This document shows, one piece after another, positions 25,671 to 34,569 of a stretch of DNA of 34,641 bases (within the stretch, counting starts at the first letter, position 1; each line of letters starts with the position of its first letter). Made by a program: the position numbers and the translations under genes. The notes beneath the pieces were generated by a model, which was given only the letters and a program-made list of their open reading frames with translations, was not told the origin of the DNA and made no database searches. The DNA is from Clostridia bacterium (GTDB lineage: Bacteria > Bacillota > Clostridia > Saccharofermentanales > UBA5734): positions 1 through 34,641 of the forward strand of contig SABL01000014.1 in the NCBI GenBank assembly GCA_009928985.1, in the 5' to 3' direction.

Positions 25671-26942
25671 TTAGCGAATGACAACGGGCCTGTCAAAATC
25701 GGTGCCGGCATTTGATCCGGCCAGGATCGACCAGAGGTCGGTGCCGGCCAGGTCAAACTGGGACTGATGCTGCAGATTGGGGTCCTTCAGGTGCTCGTGG
25801 AAATCAGAGCCGCGGGTGATGACCGGCAGACTCGCCTTCTGGCGCATCAGTTTCAATAGATAGCGGCCGTTTTTATCGAATCCCAGAACCCGGATGTAGG
25901 CAGGCCCTCCTGCGGCATCGATTTGTTCGAGATCAGAGGTTTTCAGGTTCAAAAGCATGTGCAGGAGTGCGCGCTGGACTCGGGTTCGCGGCAATCGCCG
26001 GCTCATGGCAGATTCGACCAGCTGACGGAGTCTTGCATCCCGGCTATCTTGTTCTGCTGGCCGGCGAGCAAACTCGTGCAGGCGTTGGGCAAGGCCTTCG
26101 CCCATGCCTGGATAAGGCAAGAGATCCTCGGACTTTCGTGTCCTGAGATGGGTAAGGACCGGGACTGCCAGGTCTTCATACAGCACCACACCCTCTTTTC
26201 TGGCAACCGCCGCCAAAAGGATACCCAGGGCTTCTGGCGGCATGGTGTGGGCTAGTTGTTGCAGCAAAAGGGCCGGATTGTATCTGCCGCTGGCAATCAC
26301 CTGCCGGATGGCCGTGGCACTGGCAAAGTCAGATGCAGGGGAAGGGTCCAGATAACCCTGGCCCTGGCGCTGGAATGTAACCGGGTCGAGGCGTTTTCTG
26401 GCGGGCAGGCGCAAGATAGCTTTCAAATATTCAACCCCCAGAATGTTGTTGGAGCTTTTCAGCAGGGCTGCCTTCTGGCTGTCTCCCAGCAGGGCGGCAA
26501 CAGCCAGCTGCCTTGCTGCAGCAAAAGATAAGCCTGTCTCGAGGTACCCTTGCAGGGAGGCCTTGAACGCGGGCGTTTCACTGGATAAGAGGTTGGCCAG
26601 GTCGAGCAGATCCGGCAACATGCCATGCTCACTGCCAAAAACCAGTGTCTTCGTGATGCCGGTGGCAGCCAGGATCTGGACGCCTCCAGAAGCAAACCGT
26701 TCGGCGCTGGCCGTGGCATAGGGCAGGGGCAACTCCAGGACCAGGCTTGCTCCACAGGCCAGGGCCATGCTGGCCCGCGTCCATTTGTCGAGCACGGCTG
26801 GCTCGCCCCTCTGTGTGAAGGGCCCGCTCATGACGACGACAATGGCGGTGTCTTTGCCCAAGGTCTCCTTGACCTTTTGCAGCTGCCAGGCATGGCCGTT
26901 ATGCAGGGGATTGTATTCAACGATGATTCCAGCTGTTTTCAT
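25671..26942 (-). CDS. tmcAL: tRNA(Met) cytidine acetate ligase (TmcAL) family
   Basis: 423 residues. TmcAL (YlbM) forms N4-acetylcytidine at the wobble base of elongator tRNA(Met) from acetate and ATP. Opening [16 protein letters not shown] carries the HxGH nucleotidyl-transfer motif; [20 protein letters not shown] and [17 protein letters not shown] are strongly conserved, as is [16 protein letters not shown] near the C-terminus. The frame is open to 27011, but every family member starts at the MKTAGII position, so ATG 26942 is chosen. No ribosome binding site precedes it, and a perfect extended -10 lies only 9-18 bases upstream, suggesting a nearly leaderless mRNA. Near pta-ackA, which is common in clostridia and fits use of acetate. 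Confidence 0.9.
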   Translation of the reverse strand: MKTAGIIVEYNPLHNGHAWQLQKVKETLGKDTAIVVVMSGPFTQRGEPAVLDKWTRASMALACGASLVLELPLPYATASAERFASGGVQILAATGITKTLVFGSEHGMLPDLLDLANLLSSETPAFKASLQGYLETGLSFAAARQLAVAALLGDSQKAALLKSSNNILGVEYLKAILRLPARKRLDPVTFQRQGQGYLDPSPASDFASATAIRQVIASGRYNPALLLQQLAHTMPPEALGILLAAVARKEGVVLYEDLAVPVLTHLRTRKSEDLLPYPGMGEGLAQRLHEFARRPAEQDSRDARLRQLVESAMSRRLPRTRVQRALLHMLLNLKTSDLEQIDAAGGPAYIRVLGFDKNGRYLLKLMRQKASLPVITRGSDFHEHLKDPNLQHQSQFDLAGTDLWSILAGSNAGTDFDRPVVIR

Positions 26943-26951
26943 ATGTGCACG

Positions 26952-26960
26952 ATTATAGCA
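26952..26960 (-). promoter_or_regulatory. Extended -10 promoter for tmcAL, close to the start codon
   Basis: Minus strand TGCTATAAT (26960-26952), perfect. Normal spacing puts the mRNA start at about 26945, three bases before the ATG at 26942. Confidence 0.7.
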
Positions 26961-26975
26961 GTGGCGGAGTGATTC

Positions 26976-26984
26976 TGCTATGAT
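26976..26984 (+). promoter_or_regulatory. Extended -10 promoter for the signal-anchored protein gene
   Basis: TGCTATGAT (26976-26984), an inverted near-copy of the tmcAL element, 15 bases away. The predicted mRNA start near 26991 is two bases before the ATG at 26993. Confidence 0.6.
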
Positions 26985-26992
26985 GGCGGCAT

Positions 26993-28318
26993 ATGGCAAC
27001 AATCGGATCAAACCATCACCCCAGAAAGGCCGGATGGCTGCTCATTGCCCTGTTCGTGCTGCTGGCTGCGGCTGGGGCTCTGTTGTGGTTTCAATTATCA
27101 GCGCCGCCGCACCGACCCTTTGCCGTACCTGGATCGCAAGATTCATCACCCTTTGCAGCAACCGTCCCGCCAGAAGAGATCGAAAAAATCGAAACCCGCC
27201 TGCGGGCCAACTTGATGAGTGGTGTGGGCCTCGTTTCCTGGTATCAGCAAGCCAATGAAGAACTGTCCACCCCGGCCCAATGGTCAGGAGAATGGATCGC
27301 GCAAGACCAGTTGCTTTATGGCTTCTGGCTGGCCGAGCAAGACAGGAAGTCCCTGTTTGATCAATGGCACGAGACATTCCGGACTTATTTCCTGAGTCCT
27401 CGAGGGCTGGTCTATCCTGTGCGGACCAGGGTGATGAATGACCCGCAGGCAGGTTTTTCTGGCGAGGACTCAAGCGCCCGGCTTGAACCTGTTGCAGGCG
27501 ATGGGGATTCATGGCCTGACTCGCTGCTCTATCTGAAAGTTCTGGCACTGGCCTATGCCAAGTGGCCCAGCGAGAAACTGGATGAACAGGAAACCGGGCT
27601 GGCAGCCAGCCTGTCCCTGGTGATCGGTTCCAGTCTGGCCCCTGACCAGCTGGTCGCTATTCCCACCTCTGCTCCGACTCAGGACCCGGCAGCCACGCCG
27701 ACCCCGCAGCCGGAACCAGCATCGGAGCTGGCAACAGAAGGCTATGCCGAGGACCCTGTGATCCGTTTGGCTGCACTGGACTTGCTCGCCCTGAAGACCC
27801 TGGCAGAACTGGATCCGGGATTTGAGAATCGTTTTACCGATGCCGTATCTCTGGTCCAGGGTGGCCTGATCAGTGACGCGCTGCCATTGTATGCGTATGG
27901 CTATGCGACCAGCCAGCAAGGCTATGTTCGATTCATCCGCTCGGCACCTGTGGTCGATTTGCCAGAATCCCTGGCTTCGGCGCTGCATCTGGCTGAAATC
28001 GGCCAGCTTGACCCACGGACCCAGAGCTGGCTGCTGGAACATGTGCTGAACGACGCTGTCCTGTACTCAACGTACCACATCGCCCAGGGCCAGCCCAGTA
28101 CAAACGATGAATCCCTGGCCGGTCTGGCGTTGACAGCCAGGATTGCCCGCATTACCGGGCACGAAACGCTCTACAGGCGCGCCGTGGAACGGCTCAGCTG
28201 GCATCGGGCCACCAGTCCGACCAGTTCGGTCCTCGACGCCATTTTCCGCCTGGACAGCCAGGGGGTGGTTACCATGACTGCCCGCGACAATATCCTGGCA
28301 CTGTTGGCAATGTCCTGA
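26993..28318 (+). CDS. Signal-anchored protein, possibly GH8-like
   Basis: 441 residues. A basic N-terminus and a hydrophobic segment (about 14-36) make a signal anchor, so the rest is outside. Two stretches recall family 8 glycoside hydrolases of the six-hairpin fold: SGEWIAQDQLLYGFWLAEQD with 'FD' following (compare 'SEGQ.YG...A...D...FD') and GDGDSWPDSLLYLKVLALAY (compare 'DGD..IA.AL..A'). The match is by eye and weak. A Pro/Thr-rich insert (about 222-246) splits the domain. Without a search, treat as uncharacterised. ATG at 26993 follows only a weak GGCGGC; a near-leaderless mRNA is likely. No further ATG lies nearby in frame. The stop is followed by the pta promoter region. Confidence 0.72.
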   Translation: MATIGSNHHPRKAGWLLIALFVLLAAAGALLWFQLSAPPHRPFAVPGSQDSSPFAATVPPEEIEKIETRLRANLMSGVGLVSWYQQANEELSTPAQWSGEWIAQDQLLYGFWLAEQDRKSLFDQWHETFRTYFLSPRGLVYPVRTRVMNDPQAGFSGEDSSARLEPVAGDGDSWPDSLLYLKVLALAYAKWPSEKLDEQETGLAASLSLVIGSSLAPDQLVAIPTSAPTQDPAATPTPQPEPASELATEGYAEDPVIRLAALDLLALKTLAELDPGFENRFTDAVSLVQGGLISDALPLYAYGYATSQQGYVRFIRSAPVVDLPESLASALHLAEIGQLDPRTQSWLLEHVLNDAVLYSTYHIAQGQPSTNDESLAGLALTARIARITGHETLYRRAVERLSWHRATSPTSSVLDAIFRLDSQGVVTMTARDNILALLAMS

Positions 28319-28371
28319 CATCATCATCGTAAAATGCAGCTGTATTTTGAACAGGCAAAGGTCAATTGCAG

Positions 28372-28400
28372 TTGGCAGCATGTAGCCTTTCGGCTATACT
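28372..28400 (+). promoter_or_regulatory. pta-ackA promoter
   Basis: TTGGCA (28372-28377), 17-bp spacer, TATACT (28395-28400). The predicted start is near 28407, where the dyad GTTCT-aag-AGAAC (28408-28420) could be an operator. Leader about 88 nt. Confidence 0.78.
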
Positions 28401-28494
28401 GTAGTGTGTTCTAAGAGAACAAACGGTCTTTTCGGTTGCAGGTACAGTCCAGCCATTGGCATCCAGGGCCGGTACGAAAAAAGGGGTATTAAAC

Positions 28495-29487
28495 ATGGGA
28501 TTCATTGACAAGATTTTTGACAAAGCCAGAAGCGACAAAAAAACCATTGTATTGCCGGAGGCATCGGACCCGCGGACCATCGAAGCTTGCGCCAAGATAC
28601 TGGAAAAAGGCATCGCCAACATCGTCCTGATCGGTGATCCTGCGAACGTGAAAGCAGTCGCACCGCAGTGGGACATCTCAGGTGCCACCATCATCGACCC
28701 GGCTACGAGCAAAGATTACGCCGCCTATGTGGATGCATTCTATGAAATGCGCAAATCCAAGGGCGTGACACCGGAGCAAGCCCAGAAGACCATGCTTGAC
28801 CCACTCTTCTTTGGTGTCATGATGGTCAAGATGCAGGTAGCCGATGGCATGGTCGCCGGCGCGATCAATTCAACGGCCAACACCCTGCGCCCCGCCCTGC
28901 AGATCCTCAAAACCGCGCCTGGCACCAAGCTGGTCTCCTCGTTCTTCATCATGGACGTGCCGGATTGCGAATTTGGCGCTGACGGCCTGTTCCTGTTCTC
29001 CGATGCCGGCCTGATGGAAAATCCGGACGCCGACCAGCTCTCCGAAATCGCCCTGTCCTCGGCCAAATCATTCAAAATCCTGACTGGCATCGAACCGACG
29101 GTGGCCATGCTGTCCTATTCCACCTATGGCTCGGCCAAGAATCCGCTGGTCGACAAAGTCGTTGAAGCCACCCGCCTGGCCAAGGAAAAAGCACCGGATC
29201 TGGCCCTCGACGGCGAACTGCAGCTCGACGCTGCGATCGTCCCCTCGGTCGGCAAGAGCAAGGCTCCCCAGAGCCCGGTCGCCGGCAAAGCCAATGTCCT
29301 GATCTTCCCGGACCTCAATGCTGGCAACATCGGCTACAAGCTGGTCCAGCGCCTGGCCAAGGCCGAGGCTTACGGCCCGGTTACCCAGGGCATCGCCCGT
29401 CCCGTCAATGATCTTTCCCGCGGCTGCTCTGCTGACGACATCGTCGGCGTCGTCGCCATCACGGCCGTTCAGGCCCAGGAGGCTTAA
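28495..29487 (+). CDS. pta: Phosphate acetyltransferase
   Basis: Converts acetyl-CoA and phosphate to acetyl-phosphate; with AckA it yields acetate and ATP in fermentation. 330 residues, the short form without the N-terminal DRTGG/CobB-like region. Landmarks: TIVLPEASDPRT at the N-terminus, DGMVAGAINSTANTLRPALQ, SYSTYGSAKNPLVDKV, DGELQLDAAIVPSVGKSKA and NVLIFPDLNAGNIGYKLVQR. A TTG at 28456 is in frame, but AAGGGG before the ATG at 28495 and the typical MGFIDKI start favour 28495. ackA begins three bases after the stop. Codons in this pair lean strongly to C-ending forms, fitting high expression. Confidence 0.96.
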   Translation: MGFIDKIFDKARSDKKTIVLPEASDPRTIEACAKILEKGIANIVLIGDPANVKAVAPQWDISGATIIDPATSKDYAAYVDAFYEMRKSKGVTPEQAQKTMLDPLFFGVMMVKMQVADGMVAGAINSTANTLRPALQILKTAPGTKLVSSFFIMDVPDCEFGADGLFLFSDAGLMENPDADQLSEIALSSAKSFKILTGIEPTVAMLSYSTYGSAKNPLVDKVVEATRLAKEKAPDLALDGELQLDAAIVPSVGKSKAPQSPVAGKANVLIFPDLNAGNIGYKLVQRLAKAEAYGPVTQGIARPVNDLSRGCSADDIVGVVAITAVQAQEA

Positions 29488-29490
29488 GCC

Positions 29491-30696
29491 ATGAATGTAC
29501 TTGTCATCAATGCCGGCAGCTCTTCCCTCAAATACCAGCTCATGAATGCCCAGAATGGCGATGTCCTGGCCAAGGGCGGTGCTGAGCGAATCGGCCTCGA
29601 TCATGCCATGATCAAGCACAACAGCAAAGGCTGCGACTCGGTCACCCTGCCGATGGACCTGCCCAATCACAAAGTGGCTGTCCAAGCAGTCCTCTCTGTC
29701 CTTACCTCTGAGGAACACGGGATCATCAAGGGCATGGACGAAATTGACGCCGTTGGCCATCGTGTCGTCCACGGCGGCGAAAAATTTGCCTCTTCAGCCT
29801 TGATCACCCCGGAAGTCAAGCGCGCCATCCGTGCCTGCTTCGACCTGGCCCCGCTGCACAATCCGCCGAACATGACCGGCATCGAAGCCTGCGAAGAAGC
29901 CATGCCCGGTGTGCCCCAGGTGGCTGTTTTCGACACTGCTTTCCACCAGACCATGCCGGCCAAGGCCTACATGTATGCCCTGCCCTACGAAATGTATGAA
30001 AAGCATGGCGTCCGCAAATATGGCTTCCATGGCACATCCCACGGCTATGTCGCCCGTCGCGCGGCCGAGATGATGGGCAAGCCATTTGAATCGATCAACA
30101 TCATCACCTGTCATCTGGGCAATGGTTCTTCCATCGCCGCGATCGAGAAGGGCAAATGCGTCGACACCACCATGGGCCTGACGCCCCTTTCCGGTATTTG
30201 CATGGGCACCCGCAGTGGTGACATTGATCCGGCGATCGTGACCTTCCTGATGGAAAAAGAGAAACTCGACACCAAAGGCGTTGACAGCCTGATGAACAAG
30301 CAGTCCGGTGTCCTTGGCATTTCCGGTGTCAGCAGCGATTTCCGCGACCTGTATGCCGCTGCTGGCGAGGGTAACAAACGCGCCCGCCTGGCTCTCGACA
30401 TCTTCAAGTACCAGTGCCGCAAGTACATCGGCATGTATGCAGCTGCCATGGGTGGCGTCGATGCCGTCATCTTTACCGCCGGCATCGGAGAAAACACCGC
30501 TGATGTCCGCCAGGGTGCCTGCGAAGGCCTGACCTACATGGGCTGCGAGATCGACCCCTATCGCAATGCTTCAGTCCGTGGCCGCGAAGCCGTCGTCTCG
30601 ACCGATGAGTCCAAGGTCAAAGTGCTCGTCGTCCCGACCAATGAAGAGTTGGCCATCGCCCGCGAAACAGCCCGGATCTGCGGTTTTTCGCTCTAA
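29491..30696 (+). CDS. ackA: Acetate kinase
   Basis: Transfers phosphate from acetyl-phosphate to ADP, giving acetate and ATP. 401 residues, normal length. Landmarks: [16 protein letters not shown] (ASKHA family phosphate-1), [51 protein letters not shown] and [20 protein letters not shown] inside the pta 3' end serves as its ribosome binding site, so the two are translationally linked. Confidence 0.97.
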   Translation: MNVLVINAGSSSLKYQLMNAQNGDVLAKGGAERIGLDHAMIKHNSKGCDSVTLPMDLPNHKVAVQAVLSVLTSEEHGIIKGMDEIDAVGHRVVHGGEKFASSALITPEVKRAIRACFDLAPLHNPPNMTGIEACEEAMPGVPQVAVFDTAFHQTMPAKAYMYALPYEMYEKHGVRKYGFHGTSHGYVARRAAEMMGKPFESINIITCHLGNGSSIAAIEKGKCVDTTMGLTPLSGICMGTRSGDIDPAIVTFLMEKEKLDTKGVDSLMNKQSGVLGISGVSSDFRDLYAAAGEGNKRARLALDIFKYQCRKYIGMYAAAMGGVDAVIFTAGIGENTADVRQGACEGLTYMGCEIDPYRNASVRGREAVVSTDESKVKVLVVPTNEELAIARETARICGFSL

Positions 30697-30730
30697 GGAT
30701 CTGACAGCTCCATCCTGACCATGGATCCAT

Positions 30731-30762
30731 GAGGCTGCTTCCGACCGGTTCGGGGCAGCCTC
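30731..30762 (+). terminator. Hairpin between ackA and proS
   Basis: Arms GAGGCTGC (30731-30738) and GCAGCCTC (30755-30762) with an inner CCGA/TCGG stem. No T-run follows, so it may be a weak or factor-assisted terminator, an mRNA end stabiliser, or part of the proS leader rather than a classic terminator. Confidence 0.4.
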
Positions 30763-30807
30763 TGACCATACCTTCACATTTGACAGCCCTAAAGGAGAAA
30801 GAGCCTC

Positions 30808-32244
30808 ATGGCCAAGCAAGACAAGCAAGTAGAAGCCATCACTGCGATGGACCAGGATTTCGCCCAGTGGTATACCGACGTTGTTCTCAAGGCTGAACTG
30901 ACGGATTATTCCTCAGTCAAGGGCTGCATGATCCTGCGCCCCTATGGCTATGCCATCTGGGAAAATATCATGCACAACCTGGACCGGATGTTCAAGAAAA
31001 CCGGCCACGAGAATGTCGCCATGCCGATGTTCATCCCGGAAAGCCTCCTGCAGAAAGAAAAAGACCACGTTGAGGGTTTCGCTCCGGAGGTCGCCTGGGT
31101 CACACATGGCGGCAGTGACAAGCTGACCGAGCGTCTCTGTGTCCGTCCAACTTCTGAAACCTTGTTTTGCGACCACTATGCCAATGTGATCCAATCCTGG
31201 CGCGATTTGCCCAAGCTGTACAATCAGTGGGTTTCGGTTGTCCGCTGGGAGAAGACCACCCGGCCGTTCCTGCGCACGACCGAGTTCTACTGGCAGGAGG
31301 GGCATACCGCTCATGCCACAGCCGAGGAGGCCCAGGAAGAAACCCTGCGCATGCTCGAAACCTATGCAACCTTCTACCGTGACTATCTGGCGATTCCTGT
31401 CGTCCGCGGCCAGAAAACGGACAAGGAGAAGTTTGCCGGTGCCGTTTCGACCTATACCGTCGAAGCCATGATGCATGATGGCAAGGCGCTGCAATCCGCC
31501 ACCAGCCATTATTTTGGCGATGGCTTTGCCCAGGCCTTTGGCATCCAGTTCACTGACAAAAGCAACAAGCTATCCTATGTTCACCAGACCTCCTGGGGCC
31601 TGTCGACCCGCTCGATCGGGGCCATCATCATGGTTCACGGTGACGACAACGGCCTCGTCCTGCCGCCACGCATCGCGCCGATCCAGGTTGTGATCGTGCC
31701 GATTGCCGCGCACAAACCCGGCGTCCTCGACAAAGCCCGAGCAATCGCTGCAGCCCTGGGCGAACACGTCCGCGTCAAACTGGACGAGTCCGACAAGATG
31801 CCGGGCTGGAAATTTGCCGAGTACGAAATGAAGGGTGTGCCGCTGCGCCTCGAAATCGGCCCGCGCGACCTGGAAAACAACCAGTGCGTCGCTGTCCGGC
31901 GCGACAATGGCGAGAAAAACATCATCTCGCTCGACCAATTGGACCAGTCGGTGGCTCAATTACTCGATGCTGTCCATGACGGACTCTACGCGAAAGCCGA
32001 GCAAAGCCTCCATTCCCGGATTTATGACGCAACAGACTGGGATACATTCACCAGCCTGATCGCCCAGAAACCCGGTTTTGTCCGGGCCATGTGGTGTGGC
32101 GATCTTGATTGTGAATTAAAGATCAAGGAACAGACCACTGCCACTTCGCGCTGCTTGCCTTTTGGCCATGAATCCATCGGTGAAACTTGTGTCTGCTGCG
32201 GCAAACCGGCCGACAAGCTGGTCATTTGGGGCAAAGCCTACTAA
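30808..32244 (+). CDS. proS: Proline-tRNA ligase, archaeal/eukaryotic type
   Basis: Charges tRNA(Pro) with proline. 478 residues, the short type lacking the bacterial INS editing domain between motifs 2 and 3. Class II motif 2 region: [20 protein letters not shown]; motif 3: [19 protein letters not shown]. An anticodon-binding domain (about 285-385) is followed by the C-terminal zinc-binding domain typical of this type, with C430, C435, C461 and C464 plus extra Cys, and the closing GKAY whose terminal Tyr is conserved. AAGGAGA lies 11 bases before the ATG. No T-box leader. The antiporter remnant begins ten bases after its stop. Confidence 0.96.
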   Translation: MAKQDKQVEAITAMDQDFAQWYTDVVLKAELTDYSSVKGCMILRPYGYAIWENIMHNLDRMFKKTGHENVAMPMFIPESLLQKEKDHVEGFAPEVAWVTHGGSDKLTERLCVRPTSETLFCDHYANVIQSWRDLPKLYNQWVSVVRWEKTTRPFLRTTEFYWQEGHTAHATAEEAQEETLRMLETYATFYRDYLAIPVVRGQKTDKEKFAGAVSTYTVEAMMHDGKALQSATSHYFGDGFAQAFGIQFTDKSNKLSYVHQTSWGLSTRSIGAIIMVHGDDNGLVLPPRIAPIQVVIVPIAAHKPGVLDKARAIAAALGEHVRVKLDESDKMPGWKFAEYEMKGVPLRLEIGPRDLENNQCVAVRRDNGEKNIISLDQLDQSVAQLLDAVHDGLYAKAEQSLHSRIYDATDWDTFTSLIAQKPGFVRAMWCGDLDCELKIKEQTTATSRCLPFGHESIGETCVCCGKPADKLVIWGKAY

Positions 32245-32254
32245 AGGAGGACAC

Positions 32255-32821
32255 TTGCGCCAACGCTATTCATTCTATGTCACCTATACCCTGGTCTTGA
32301 CCGGGGTGTGGATTGTGCTTCATGACAAGCCATCCTGGCCCGTTTTTGCGGCCGGGGTGGCTGTTTCTGTTCTGGCGCTCGTTTTCACGACCCGAGTCTT
32401 GCAACCGGACCCTCCGCTGGCGGTGCATGCGTTAGATCCGGCCATTCTGATTTGCTATCTGGCTGTCCTGTTGGTCCAGATTTATCAATCCGGTTTCATG
32501 GCAATCTGGAAAATCATCCGCAGGGAAGAGACGGTCCGGATTGAACGTTTTGATTCCACCCTTGAAGAAGAACTGCCCCTGGCCTGGAAAGCAGGAGGAG
32601 AGACACACAACGGACTTGCTTGCAGAAGGAGTCGTTTTGTTCATGGGTGGCCTGTGTTTACTGGGTGGTGTGTTCAGCGAACCCATGACCACCTTGCTGT
32701 TTGGCTTGCCGATGTCGATCGGTGCCGCCAGTTACTCAGCCAAAGCATGGACTTACCTTCTGCTGGTTCTTACCGCTGTTGCCCTGTATTTCGGCCTGCT
32801 GAAAAAACGCGCCTGGCTTAA
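32255..32821 (+). pseudogene. Truncated Mrp/Mnh antiporter subunit E
   Basis: TTG start with AAAGGAGG (32243-32250) upstream. The first about 112 residues resemble MnhE/MrpE, a small subunit of Mrp-type Na+/H+ antiporters: two hydrophobic segments (about 9-46) and a third (about 60-82), then MAIWKIIRREETVRIERFDS and STLEEELPLA. In intact MnhE that point is followed by an ANSITLTPGT-like motif; here it is missing in all frames. From about 32590 the frame reads a Cys/Arg/His-rich tail overlapping, and out of frame with, a hydrophobic protein that is clearly the coding frame. I infer a deletion that removed the E C-terminus. Whether the chimeric 189-residue product is made is unknown. Family call is by eye. 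Confidence 0.55.
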
Positions 32822-32921
32822 ATCCTCAGGCCGCTTTGAATTGACTTTCAATGGCATCGTGGCCAGCCAGGCCGGCTTTTTTGCCTTCCTGCTGCTCTAT
32901 GTGATCTGGCAAGTCCGGTAG
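32616..32921 (+). CDS. Small polytopic membrane protein or antiporter-subunit fragment
   Basis: About 101 residues in a +1 frame relative to the MnhE-like reading. Three hydrophobic segments (starting AEGVVLFMGGLCLLGG, then AWTYLLLVLTAVALYFGLL, then SQAGFFAFLLLYVIW). The arrangement resembles the C-terminal end of NuoL/MrpA/MrpD-type proton-pumping subunits, but it is too short for a full one. Possible starts: TTG 32616, TTG 32637 or ATG 32643, the last two after AAGGAG (32626-32631). It may be the surviving 3' end of the last gene of an Mrp operon. Its stop lies three bases from the rluA-type gene on the other strand. Confidence 0.5.
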   Translation: MLAEGVVLFMGGLCLLGGVFSEPMTTLLFGLPMSIGAASYSAKAWTYLLLVLTAVALYFGLLKKRAWLKSSGRFELTFNGIVASQAGFFAFLLLYVIWQVR

Positions 32922-32924
32922 GCG

Positions 32925-33959
32925 TTAAAATCCCTGCAGTCTGGTCTCTGGCCCGGGCAGGTCCAGATCATACGCTGGCTTGACCTGAAACGCCTTGCCA
33001 GCTAGCCGGGCGAGTCTTCCCGCGCGAATGTCTGGCGAAAAGACCAGCTGGCAGGCAAAAAGCTGCTGGCGATTCAGGGGCCCCTGGCGTCCTTTAAAAA
33101 AGCGGTTATAGCTATTTCGCCCATATTTGCCATCGCCCAGGAGGGGATGGCCGATATGGGCCAGATGGGCCCGGATCTGGTGCGTCCGTCCGGTGACCAG
33201 CTCCACCTCAAGCTCACAAACCGTTTCGCCTTCCGGACCAAACCCCGGAAAGCGGTGCAAAATGCGGTAGCGGGTGATGACGGGAACATCGCCAGGCCTT
33301 TTTTCATCGTGGATGTAGACCTCGTTCTGGCGGGCCTGTTTTTCCAGAAAGGCTTCAATCTGGTAAAACTCGAGTCCGTCAGATGTCCGGATTTTTTGGC
33401 CAGCCTGTGGCTCGCCCCGGACCAGGCACCGGTACCGTTTCGCGATCTTGCCCAGCTGCATCAGCTCCACGACCACGTTCTGGATGTCCCTGGTACGGGC
33501 CAGGATGATCAACCCACCTGTGTTGCGGTCGAGGCGATGGCACAGGACCAGTCCAGGATCTTTTTGGTCAGACCTGACCTTGTCGATCAGGGTGCCTTCA
33601 TCATCTTCCTGGGCTTTGGCAGTACCATGGACAACGATGCCGGCCATTTTGTTGAGAATGAGCAAGGCATCGTCCTGATACACGACATGGTAAGCGGATT
33701 TGCTTTCTGATGACACAGCCTCGCTCGAGTCGCCCCATTGTCCTTCTGGGTTTGCTTGTTCAGGCAGATACACATCCAGGATATCCCCGGCGAATACTGC
33801 CTGGTCGGCCTGGATCCGGCGCCCATTGAGCCGTACATCCTTGCGGCGCAGCGCTTTGTAGACCTGCGCCGATTTCAGTCCTGGCACTGATCCAGTCAGA
33901 GCAGGGATAACCCGCTTGGTGACCAATTGATCTGTAATGACAATCTGGTGGTGGATCAT
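32925..33959 (-). CDS. RluA-family pseudouridine synthase
   Basis: Isomerises uridines in rRNA (RluC/RluD-like). 344 residues. An N-terminal S4 domain (about 20-75, SAQVYKALRRKDVRLNGRRI) is followed by the catalytic domain: LCHRLDRNTGGLIILARTRD holds the catalytic Asp, and TGRTHQIRAHLAHIGHPLLGDGKYG the C-terminal motif. The frame is open to 34061, but the ATG at 33959 overlaps the upstream gene's stop (ATGA), has AAGGGG just upstream, and gives the normal N-terminus. Target uridine cannot be told from sequence. Confidence 0.93.
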   Translation of the reverse strand: MIHHQIVITDQLVTKRVIPALTGSVPGLKSAQVYKALRRKDVRLNGRRIQADQAVFAGDILDVYLPEQANPEGQWGDSSEAVSSESKSAYHVVYQDDALLILNKMAGIVVHGTAKAQEDDEGTLIDKVRSDQKDPGLVLCHRLDRNTGGLIILARTRDIQNVVVELMQLGKIAKRYRCLVRGEPQAGQKIRTSDGLEFYQIEAFLEKQARQNEVYIHDEKRPGDVPVITRYRILHRFPGFGPEGETVCELEVELVTGRTHQIRAHLAHIGHPLLGDGKYGRNSYNRFFKGRQGPLNRQQLFACQLVFSPDIRAGRLARLAGKAFQVKPAYDLDLPGPETRLQGF

Positions 33960-34381
33960 GGACACCCCTTGCCCTTGAAAACCTGGTCCAGCAACCATTC
34001 GACAAGGCCTGCTGCGACCAGTACCAGCCAAGCCAGGGACCAGCCTCCAGCCAGACCCCAAAGCAGGAAAAACAGGATGGCCACCAGCCAGATGATCAAG
34101 CGCACGATTTCACACGGTAACGTCCGGTGATAGCGAACGGCAATCGACTCCGGAACAGTTCGACCAGAAAGAAGCCGCCAGCGCCGCCAGAATGCTACGG
34201 CGACTGCTGGCAGGAAAATGACCAGCGGCAACAAGGCTACACTCCAGTTGGTGATGAATGCAGTTGAAAGGACTGCAACCAATCCAGTAGCCGCCAGCGC
34301 CAGGCCGGCGACGGTCCAAAGCCTGGCCGCGTAAGCCAGGATGAATGGATCGATGGAATCAGGTGAAAGACGACGCGCCAT
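33956..34381 (-). CDS. Small membrane protein of unknown function
   Basis: 141 residues with about four hydrophobic segments in two hairpins: roughly 20-38, 45-63, 92-110 and 114-132, with a basic RRWRLLSGR loop between. I do not recognise a family. A 4-bp overlap with the rluA-type gene and a -10 element upstream indicate a two-gene operon. AAGGATC precedes the ATG by about ten bases. Confidence 0.75.
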   Translation of the reverse strand: MARRLSPDSIDPFILAYAARLWTVAGLALAATGLVAVLSTAFITNWSVALLPLVIFLPAVAVAFWRRWRLLSGRTVPESIAVRYHRTLPCEIVRLIIWLVAILFFLLWGLAGGWSLAWLVLVAAGLVEWLLDQVFKGKGCP

Positions 34382-34416
34382 GGCTATTTGATCCTTAACT
34401 TGCGATTTTGACGTCC

Positions 34417-34445
34417 ATTATACAGCTGGAAGGAGTCTTTATCCA
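34417..34445 (-). promoter_or_regulatory. Promoter for the membrane protein-rluA pair
   Basis: Minus strand TGGATA (34445-34440), 17-bp spacer, TATAAT (34422-34417). The -35 is weak, the -10 perfect. Predicted leader about 29 nt. It starts just beside the structured repeat pair. Confidence 0.55.
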
Positions 34446-34451
34446 TTCAGA

Positions 34452-34517
34452 GGGAGCATCCGGCGGCGAGTTCCTAGAGCCGCGCCAGCGGCGAGGATGT
34501 CTGAGCAAGCCGGATAC
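34452..34517. repeat. Structured GC-rich repeat, copy 1
   Basis: A 66-bp unit, nearly identical to copy 2 (34570-34636); the difference is near the end (gagcaagcc against gagcgtagcc). Inner hairpin GCCGC-gcca-GCGGC and outer arms GCATCCGGC / GCCGGATAC. No coding frame is evident. The 52 bp between copies (34518-34569) show nothing I can name. Confidence 0.85.
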
Positions 34518-34569
34518 CACTCAGGGGGTCCCATCCACCAAGCCCCAATCGTGCCAGAACCGTGGCAGG

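Noticed and set aside
30780-30785. TTGACA as a proS -35 element
   Set aside because: It lies 22 bp before the ATG, so the matching -10 would fall on the start codon and no such hexamer is there.
30697-30807. T-box riboswitch ahead of proS
   Set aside because: The hairpin lacks the conserved T-box sequence and the leader is too short for specifier and antiterminator domains.
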